Part shown: positions 1 to 6,079 of the stretch, in pieces | How positions within the stretch are numbered: the first letter of the stretch is position 1 | How the letters are laid out: every line of letters begins with the position of its first letter | Source: Candidatus Methylomirabilota bacterium | Lineage (GTDB): Bacteria > Methylomirabilota > Methylomirabilia > Methylomirabilales > 2-02-FULL-66-22 | NCBI GenBank assembly: GCA_016208645.1 | Contig: JACQXP010000424.1 | Coordinates: 1 to 6,079 of the forward strand | Direction of reading: 5' to 3' | Length of the DNA stretch: 6,079 nt | Notes under the pieces: generated by a model | The model's input: only the letters and a program-made list of their open reading frames with translations | Database searches by the model: none | What the model was told of the DNA's origin: nothing | Made by a program: the position numbers and the translations under genes

Positions 1-427
1 CCACCGCCGGCGGCCCGCCGACTACCTCGCCCAGGAAGTTATCCAGAGATGCAAGGATCTGCCCCGCCTTGGCGTGGTGGCTGCCTTTCTGCTCGTCCAC
101 TTCCCTCTGGTGGCACCGGGCGCAATCCTTGGGCGAGACGATCACGGCGATCAGGTTCCCGTAGTGGTCGAAGGCATCCGGCTCACCCTTCGCGGCCCGG
201 TGGCAATCGAAGCAGTTCACCCTCTTCTGCCCGTGCGCCCCCAGCCGCCATTCCTCCACCAGGGCCACGTTCTGGGAACTGTGGCACTGGAGGCAGGTCT
301 GGCCCTCCGTGGCCCCCCAGCTCGCGCGGACCTCTTGGGCCCGGGCCCCCCCGGCCCACCAGACGGGCAGGGCGAGCATTCCCAGGAGGAGGAGCGACCA
401 AAGCGCAACAAGACGCCTTCGCCTCAT
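1..427 (-). CDS. Multiheme cytochrome c, HAO-like octaheme family, N-terminal part (truncated by window edge)
   Basis: The first 142 codons of a secreted c-type cytochrome; the rest lies beyond the left edge. Residues 1-30 form a signal peptide: four arginines after the Met, a hydrophobic core (LVALWSLLLLGMLALPVWW), then a probable cleavage after ARA-30. Three CXXCH haem-binding motifs follow: CLQCH (45-49), CFDCH (72-76) and CARCH (102-106). The text around them (KGEPDAF, SPKDCARCH, SHHAKAG, then ASLDNFLGEVVGG at the edge) resembles, from memory, octaheme cytochromes of the hydroxylamine oxidoreductase family. These act in the periplasm on hydroxylamine, nitrite or related nitrogen compounds, in the oxidative or the reductive direction. 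The seen part cannot show the later haems, the catalytic haem or the crosslinking tyrosine, so direction and substrate are open. The start is set by a near-perfect ribosome binding site at 431-438. It lies 171 bp after the DHOD-like gene on the same strand and may have its own promoter. Another multihaem family (for example octaheme tetrathionate reductase) is the main alternative. Confidence 0.78.
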   Translation of the reverse strand, partial: MRRRRLVALWSLLLLGMLALPVWWAGGARAQEVRASWGATEGQTCLQCHSSQNVALVEEWRLGAHGQKRVNCFDCHRAAKGEPDAFDHYGNLIAVIVSPKDCARCHQREVDEQKGSHHAKAGQILASLDNFLGEVVGGPPAV

Positions 428-430
428 GAT

Positions 431-438
431 TCACCTCC
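431..438 (-). promoter_or_regulatory. Strong Shine-Dalgarno for the cytochrome gene
   Basis: Minus-strand GGAGGTGA is fully complementary to the 16S rRNA 3' end. The GGAGG core ends six bases before the ATG at 427-425. It selects this ATG and this reading frame, the frame carrying the CXXCH motifs, over the overlapping GTG-initiated frame that starts at 434 and has no haem motifs. Confidence 0.85.
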
Positions 439-481
439 CGCCCCTACGGACCCGAAAGGGTTCAGGGCAAAACCCCCCTCC

Positions 482-497
482 GCAAAGGACGAGCCCA
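482..497 (-). promoter_or_regulatory. Possible sigma-54-type promoter before the cytochrome gene
   Basis: Read on the minus strand, GGGCTCG, four bases, then TTGC resembles the -24/-12 consensus TGGCACG-N4-TTGC. The invariant GG and GC and their spacing are kept and the TTGC is exact; two positions of the upstream block differ. Initiation about 12 bases downstream would give a leader of roughly 40 nt before the ATG at 427. Because the region is GC-rich, a chance match is quite possible. No sigma-54 activator binding site could be identified. Confidence 0.28.
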
Positions 498-598
498 AGC
501 GCGATCCGTCTCGTGTGATCGGCCTCACTTTTCCATGTGGTGGAATTTCCCGCTGTGGAGTGGCCGGAAAGTCAGCCCGAGGCGCGGTGGATTCCTCG

Positions 599-1605
<1,007 letters not shown>

Positions 1606-1609
<4 letters not shown>

Positions 1610-4600
1610 GGCGCCTTCTCCTCTGGCTTGCCGGAGCCCGGCATGGCCGCCCAGTGTTCCAGGAGCCGCCAGCGCGCCAGCGCCTCCGCCTGGGCCAGCT
1701 CCAGCGACTCCTTGGCCGCGGCCGGATCGCTGTGGGCCAGCATCGTGTAGCGGGTCTCGTTGTACGCGTACTTCTCCAGGGGCAGGCTGGGCGCCTTGCT
1801 GTCCAACTGCAAGGGATTCTTCCCCTGTCTCGCCAGGGCGGGATTGTAGCGGAGGAGGGGCCAGTGGCCCGACTGGACGGCGGCCTTCTGCTGATCCAGC
1901 CCGTGGGCCATGTCGTACCCGTGGGCGATGCAGTGGCTGTAGGCCACAATGAGCGACGGGCCGTCGTAGGCCTCGGCCTCCAGGAAGGCCTTGACGGTGA
2001 GGATGTCGCTGCCGCCCATGGCCACGCGGGCCACGTAGATGTTCCCGTAGGTCATGGCGATCATGGCGAGGTCCTTCTTGGGCCCGGGCTTGCCCCCCGC
2101 GGCGAACTTGGCCACGGCGCCGCGCGGCGTCGCCTTGGACATCTGGCCGCCGGTGTTGGAGTAGACCTCGGTGTCCAGGACCAGGACGTTCACGTTGTGG
2201 CCGGACGCCAGGACGTGATCCAGCCCGCCGAAGCCGATGTCATAGGCCCACCCGTCGCCGCCGATGATCCAGACGCTCTTCTTGACCAGCGCGTCGGCCA
2301 GGCTCTGCAGGTCCTTGGCCTCGCGGGTCCGGAGCCCCTGCAGCTTCTCCTTGAGGCGCGTCACGCGCTCCCGCTGCGCCTGGATCCCCGCCTCGCTGGA
2401 CTGGTCGGCGTCGAGGAGCGCGTGTGCCAGCTCGTCCCCCAGGGCCCCCGAGAGGCGGGCGACCAGCTCGCGGGCGTATTCGGCGTGCTTGTCCAGGGCC
2501 AGCCGCAGGCCCAGCCCGAACTCGGCGTTGTCCTCGAAGAGGGAATTCGACCACGCGGGACCCCGCCCATCGCGGTTGGAGGTCCACGGCGTCGTGGGGA
2601 GGTTGCCCCCGTAGATCGAGGAGCAGCCGGTGGCGTTGGCCACGACCGCGCGGTCGCCGAAGAGCTGGGTCACCAGCTTGATGTAGGGGGTCTCGCCGCA
2701 CCCCGCGCAGGCCCCGGAGAACTCGAACAGGGGCTCCAGGAGCTGCACGTCCTTCACCTGGCCGAGGCTCAGCGGCGAGCGGTCCATCTCGGGCAGCCCC
2801 AGGAAGAACTTCCAGTTCTCCGCCTCCGGCTCGCGCAGCGGCGGCTGGGGCATCATGTTGACGGCCTTCAGGCGCGTCTCCTGCTTGTTCTTGACCGGGC
2901 AGACCTCCACGCACAGGCGGCAGCCCGTGCAGTCCTCCGGCGCGACCTGGAGGGTGTACACCTGGTCCTTGAATTCCCGCCAGCGGGCGGGGGAGGATTT
3001 GAAGGTGGCGGGGGCGCCGGCCAGCAGCTCCGGCGAATAGACCTTGGCCCGGATGACGGCATGGGGGCAGACCAGCACGCACTTCCCGCACTGGATGCAG
3101 ATCGCCTCGTCCCAGACGGGGATCTCCAGCGCGATGTTGCGCTTCTCGTACTGGGTCGTGCCCATGGGGAACGTGCCGTCCACCGGCATGGCGCTGACCG
3201 GCACCGCGTCGCCTTCGCCGGCGATGATCCTGGCCAGGGTCTGCCGGACGAAGTCGGGCGCGTCGTCCGGCACCGGCGGGCGCAGGTCGAACGTGCTGGT
3301 CACCCGGTCCGGCACCTTGACCTCATGCAGGTGGTCCAGGGCGGCGTCCACGGCGGCGAAGTTCTTCTTCACGATGGCCTCGCCGCGCTTCCCGTAGGTC
3401 TTCTCGATGGCGTGCTTGATGGCCGCGATCGCCTCGTCCCGCGGCAGGACGCCGCTGATGGCGAAAAAGCACGTCTGCATGATGGTGTTGATGCGGCCGC
3501 CCATGCCGGTCTCTTTGGCCACGGTGTACCCGTCGATCACGAAGAAGCGCAGCTTCTTCTCGATGATCTCCCGCTGGGCCGTGCGCGGGAGGTGATCCCA
3601 CACCTCCGCGGGGCCATAGGGGCTGTTCAGCAGGAAGGTGGCGCCGGGCGCCGCCTCCTTCAGCACGTTCAGGCGCTCCAGGAACGAGAACTGGTGACAG
3701 GCCACGAAGCTGGCCTGGCTGATGAGGTAGGTGGAGCGGATGGGCCTGGGGCCGAAGCGCAGGTGCGAGATCGTGACCGAGCCGGACTTCTTCGAGTCGT
3801 AGACGAAGTAGCCCTGGGCGTAGTTGTCGGTGTCCTCGCCGATGATCTTGATGGAGTTCTTGTTGGCCCCCACGGTCCCATCGGCGCCCAGGCCGTAGAA
3901 GAGGGCCCGGACCGTTCCTGCCTCTTCGGTCGAGAAGGCCGGATCGTACTCCAGGCTGGTGTGGGTCACATCGTCATAGATGCCCACGGTGAAGTGGTTC
4001 TTGGGATGGGGCTTCGCCAGCTCGTCGAAGACGGCCTTGATCATGGCCGGCGTGAACTCTTTGGACGAGAGCCCGTATCGCCCGCCGATGATCCGGGGGA
4101 ACGCCGGGAAGGGGGCCTGGCCCCCCGCCATGGCCTCGGCCACGGCCGTGACGACGTCCAGGTACAGGGGCTCGCCGGCGCCGCCGGGCTCCTTGGTCCG
4201 GTCCATCACGGCGAGGGCCTTGACGGTCCGCGGCAGGGCGGCGATGCAGTGCTCCACAGAGAACGGCCGGTACAGGCGGACCTTCAGGACGCCGACTTTC
4301 TCGCCGCGGGCCGCCAGGTAGTCCACGGTCTCCTGGGCCGCCTCGGCGCCCGATCCCATGATCACCATGACCCGCTCGGCGTCCGGCGCCCCCACGTAGT
4401 CGAAGAGGCGATACTGTCGCCCGACGAGCCGCGCAAACCTGTCCATGACGTTCTGGACGATGGTCGGGCAGGCCAGGTAGTAGGGGTTCACCGTCTCGCG
4501 GCCCTGGAAGTAGACGTCCGGGTTCTGGGCGCTCCCCCGGAGGACGGGGTGCTCGGGGGACAGGGCGCGCGCGCGGTGCGCCTGGACCAGGGCATCATCC

Positions 4601-5184
4601 ACCATGGCGCGCATGTCGTCCAGGCTGAGCTGCTCGACCTTGGCCACTTCATGGGACGTGCGGAAACCGTCGAAGAAATGGACGAAGGGCAGGCGCGACT
4701 CCAGGGTGGCGGCCTGGGCGATCAGGGCGAAGTCCATCACCTCCTGGACCGAGTTGGATGCCAGCAGGGCAAAGCCGGTGCTCCGGACCGCCATCACGTC
4801 GCTGTGATCGCCGAAGATGGAAAGCGCCTGGGCCGCCAGGGAGCGAGCCGCCACGTGGAACGCCGTCGCGGTAAGCTCGCCCGCGATCTTGTACATGTTG
4901 GGGATCATCAGGAGGAGGCCCTGGGACGAGGTGAAGGTCGTTCCCAGCGCCCCGCTTTGCAGCGCGCCGTGCGTGGCGCCGGCCGCCCCGCCCTCGCTCT
5001 GCATCTCCACCACCGTCGGCACGGTGCCCCAGATGTTGGGGGCGTGTTCGGCGGACCACTGGTCCGCCCACTCGCCCATGGGGGAGGACGGCGTGATCGG
5101 GTAGATGGCGATGACCTCGTTGACCCGATGGGCTACGTAGCCCGCCGCCTCGTTTCCGTCAATGGTTACCTGCGGTCTGCTCAT
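1606..5184 (-). CDS. nifJ: Pyruvate:ferredoxin (flavodoxin) oxidoreductase
   Basis: A complete 1192-residue single-chain PFOR that converts pyruvate and CoA to acetyl-CoA and CO2 (reversibly in many organisms), reducing ferredoxin or flavodoxin in the cytoplasm. Domain I carries YPITPSSPM (28-36, Thr31), Glu64 of the thiamine-diphosphate site and Arg114. The EKR linker is at 680-682. A two-cluster ferredoxin domain has cysteines 696/699/702/706 and 752/755/758/762. The proximal cluster uses C826, C829, C854 and C1085. The thiamine-diphosphate/Mg domain has GDGWAYDIG (Asp977) and DTEVYSNTGGQ (Thr1005, Val1007, Asn1010). From about residue 800 onward these sit 14 positions later than the Desulfovibrio africanus residues as I recall them, so every catalytic and cluster ligand checked is present. 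It stops after LLEHWAAMPGSGKPEEKAP and lacks the roughly 60-residue C-terminal domain VII that shields the D. africanus enzyme from oxygen. AGGGGG at 5192-5197, seven bases before the ATG, is the ribosome binding site. It is first in an operon with the DHOD-like gene. Confidence 0.98.
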
Positions 5185-5209
5185 GGATGGTCCCCCTGGG
5201 CCGTCCGTT

Positions 5210-5254
5210 CGCTGCGCGGAAATGCCCGCTCCGGATCACCCGTTCCGCGCCGCG
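5210..5254 (-). repeat. Inverted repeat in the nifJ leader
   Basis: Perfect 8-bp arms GCGCGGAA (5243-5250) and TTCCGCGC (5214-5221) enclose a 21-base loop. After one mismatch (5251/5213) three more pairs form (5252-5254 with 5210-5212). In the transcript the structure would end 12 bases before the AGGGGG ribosome binding site of nifJ. It has no T-run after it, so it is not a terminator. It could be a regulatory stem or a protein-binding site. In GC-rich DNA, chance is a real alternative. Confidence 0.35.
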
Positions 5255-5339
5255 GCTGCGACGGCCTGCGAAAAATTGACCCTCGGGCAGTGCGCCCCGG
5301 ATAACCCTGCTCTCATTTTGGACTCATTCCCCATCCTTC

Positions 5340-5368
5340 TTCATACCTCACCGGGCGTGAGCAATCAA
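5340..5368 (-). promoter_or_regulatory. Candidate sigma-70 promoter of the nifJ operon, with dyad in the spacer
   Basis: On the minus strand TTGATT (5363-5368) and TATGAA (5340-5345) each match four of six consensus positions and are separated by the ideal 17 bases. The spacer holds a short dyad, CTCAC, five bases, GTGAG, a position where a bound regulator would block polymerase. Transcription from here would give a leader of about 150 nt containing the inverted repeat at 5210-5254. It sits downstream of the rhodanese terminator, as an independent nifJ promoter should. Confidence 0.38.
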
Positions 5369-5485
5369 TGGAATTGTCACATATGTTTCTTCGTCAGGAC
5401 CTCTTTCCGGGGCTGAATTTTCGCGGTGGGGGAGTGATGTGCAGGCATGGAGTTGGGCCTTGGACTGGAAGGGCGCGCGGGCGGT

Positions 5486-5522
5486 CCAAAAGAAAGGGGG
5501 GACCCAGGCGTTGGGTCCCCCC
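5486..5522 (-). terminator. Intrinsic terminator of the rhodanese gene
   Basis: A perfect 11-bp GC-rich stem (arms 5512-5522 and 5496-5506, each with six G/C pairs plus ACCCA/TGGGT) closes a 5-base loop. On the minus strand it is followed immediately by TTTCTTTT (5495-5488). It begins 25 bases after the rhodanese stop codon. On the plus strand no T-run follows the stem, so it works in one direction only. It separates rhodanese transcription from the nifJ operon. Confidence 0.9.
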
Positions 5523-5547
5523 AGGAACGGCACCGGATTCCCTGTGC

Positions 5548-5991
5548 CTATTTCACGACCGGATACCCGTCCTTCTCCCATGCCAGCATGCCGCCGACCA
5601 CATCCTTGACGTTGGCGTAGCCGAGCAGCTTCAATGTCATGGTGCCGTAGGCCGCCCGGATTCCGCTCTTGCACACGACGGCGATCGGCATGGACTTGTC
5701 CGTGGGGAGCTTGTCCAGACTCCGGCCCAGGGTGCGGATCGGGATGTTCGCCGCCCCCTCGATGTGTCCTGCCTTGAATTCATCGGGCTCCCGCACGTCC
5801 AGGACGAACAGGTTTTCGCCGGATTGCTGTTTAGCCGCCAGGGTCTTGCCCGCCACCGTCTCGAAATCCGCAGGGAGGGCGCTGAGGAACGTGTGGATGT
5901 TCTCCTTGAGGTCCGCCGCCGCGACCGGCGCTGCCAGCGCGGCCAGGGCCAGAATAATGATCCCAAGGAGACCGGAAGCTTTGCGCAGCAT
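5548..5991 (-). CDS. Exported single-domain rhodanese-like protein
   Basis: A complete 147-residue protein. Residues 1-26 are a signal peptide (MLRKASG, then a hydrophobic run of Ile/Leu/Ala, cleavage after PVAAA), placing the mature protein of about 121 residues in the periplasm. The rest is one rhodanese domain: LFVLDVREPDEF (61-72), GHIEGAANIP (75-84), the active-site loop CKSGIR with catalytic Cys107 (107-112), and the C-terminal VVGGMLAWEKDGYP (131-144). Such proteins carry sulfane sulfur as a cysteine persulfide and pass it to an acceptor such as cyanide, thiols or a partner protein; PspE is a periplasmic example. The acceptor here is unknown. The start follows GAGGAGG with a six-base spacer. 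It is transcribed alone or with genes beyond the right edge and ends at the terminator 25 bases downstream. Only the intact Cys and the CXXGXR loop support enzymatic activity rather than a purely structural role. Confidence 0.95.
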   Translation of the reverse strand: MLRKASGLLGIIILALAALAAPVAAADLKENIHTFLSALPADFETVAGKTLAAKQQSGENLFVLDVREPDEFKAGHIEGAANIPIRTLGRSLDKLPTDKSMPIAVVCKSGIRAAYGTMTLKLLGYANVKDVVGGMLAWEKDGYPVVK

Positions 5992-5997
5992 GATGAT

Positions 5998-6004
5998 CCT
6001 CCTC
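5998..6004 (-). promoter_or_regulatory. Shine-Dalgarno of the rhodanese gene
   Basis: GAGGAGG on the minus strand lies six bases before the ATG at 5991-5989. This supports that start, which also gives a complete signal peptide. Confidence 0.85.
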
Positions 6005-6020
6005 TTCTACTCTTACGTAT

Positions 6021-6038
6021 GCGGCGTTCTGACGCCGC
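6021..6038 (-). repeat. Hairpin 2 upstream of the rhodanese gene
   Basis: A perfect 7-bp inverted repeat, GCGGCGT and ACGCCGC, with a four-base loop (6028-6031). It lies 16 bases upstream of the ribosome binding site. There is no T-run on either side, so it is not a classical terminator. Confidence 0.5.
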
Positions 6039-6047
6039 GCAGGACCA

Positions 6048-6067
6048 CACGTCGCGTTAGCGACGTG
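6048..6067 (-). repeat. Hairpin 1 upstream of the rhodanese gene
   Basis: A perfect 8-bp inverted repeat, CACGTCGC and GCGACGTG, with a four-base loop (6056-6059). It is nine bases from the next hairpin (6021-6038). It could be an operator, a leader RNA stem, or part of a repeat that continues beyond the right edge. No coding sequence is visible between it and the window end. Confidence 0.5.
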
Positions 6068-6079
6068 AAGGAATATCGG

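Larger units (their letters stand above)
5185..5485 (-). other. Non-coding upstream region of nifJ
   Basis: About 300 bp between the rhodanese terminator and the nifJ start. It is less GC-rich than its flanks between about 5300 and 5425. It contains a candidate sigma-70 promoter (5340-5368) and a long-loop inverted repeat (5210-5254). I see no tRNA, no recognisable riboswitch, and no convincing ORF: the only small frames on the minus strand (23 codons from 5448, 26 codons from 5316) lack convincing ribosome binding sites. Confidence 0.6.

Noticed and set aside
183..434. A GTG-initiated 83-codon minus frame over the cytochrome gene
   Set aside because: It lacks haem motifs and is proline/glycine-rich; the ATG at 427 in another frame gives a signal peptide and three CXXCH motifs.
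428..598. Search for a terminator after the DHOD-like gene
   Set aside because: Only short stems (for example TTCCA/TGGAA, ACCC/GGGT) occur and none is followed by a T-run, so read-through into the cytochrome gene cannot be excluded.
5271..5305. Weak GC stem followed by TTTTT on the minus strand, and a TTGACC/GATAAC promoter-like pair on the plus strand
   Set aside because: The stem is only about four pairs and is separated from the T-run by several bases; the plus-strand promoter-like pair has no plus-strand gene to serve.
5236..5316. A 26-codon minus-strand frame in the nifJ leader, ending in the loop of the inverted repeat
   Set aside because: Considered as an attenuation peptide, but the ribosome binding site is poor and there is no run of one amino acid's codons or a terminator/antiterminator pair.
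5368..6060. A 230-codon plus-strand frame across the rhodanese gene and terminator
   Set aside because: It is antisense to the rhodanese and reads through its terminator; no protein family is recognisable.

Overview
The window is a GC-rich, all-minus-strand stretch of a bacterial chromosome. In transcription order (right to left) it holds a secreted single-domain rhodanese (5548-5991), a full-length pyruvate:ferredoxin/flavodoxin oxidoreductase NifJ (1606-5184), a dihydroorotate-dehydrogenase-like flavoprotein overlapping nifJ by 4 bp (599-1609), and the first 142 codons of a periplasmic multiheme cytochrome c that looks like the octaheme hydroxylamine oxidoreductase (HAO) family and runs off the left edge (1-427).

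The organism is most likely a Gram-negative anaerobe or facultative anaerobe. It carries an oxygen-sensitive three-cluster PFOR without the C-terminal shield domain of the Desulfovibrio africanus enzyme, and exports c-type cytochrome and rhodanese to the periplasm. Desulfobacterota, Nitrospirota or Methylomirabilota-like lineages would fit, but nothing here fixes the taxonomy.

Region by region: 428-598 is a 171-bp gap before the cytochrome gene, with an excellent Shine-Dalgarno sequence and a weak sigma-54-like element but no clear terminator for the preceding operon. 599-5184 is a two-gene operon, nifJ followed by the DHOD-like gene, translationally coupled through ATGA. 5185-5485 is a non-coding nifJ leader and promoter region with a candidate sigma-70 promoter and a long-loop inverted repeat. 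5486-5522 is a strong intrinsic terminator ending the rhodanese transcript, so the rhodanese and nifJ are separate units. 5992-6079 has two back-to-back perfect small hairpins just upstream of the rhodanese ribosome binding site.

Functionally, NifJ links pyruvate and acetyl-CoA to low-potential electron carriers. The DHOD-like partner is known from nifJ neighbourhoods but has no established function, and here it lacks the catalytic cysteine motif of class 1 DHODs. The cytochrome probably handles nitrogen oxides or hydroxylamine in the periplasm, and the rhodanese probably handles sulfane sulfur there. I see no convincing new multi-gene system. The best leads are the DHOD-like partner of NifJ, the HAO-type cytochrome next to it, and the structured non-coding leaders.
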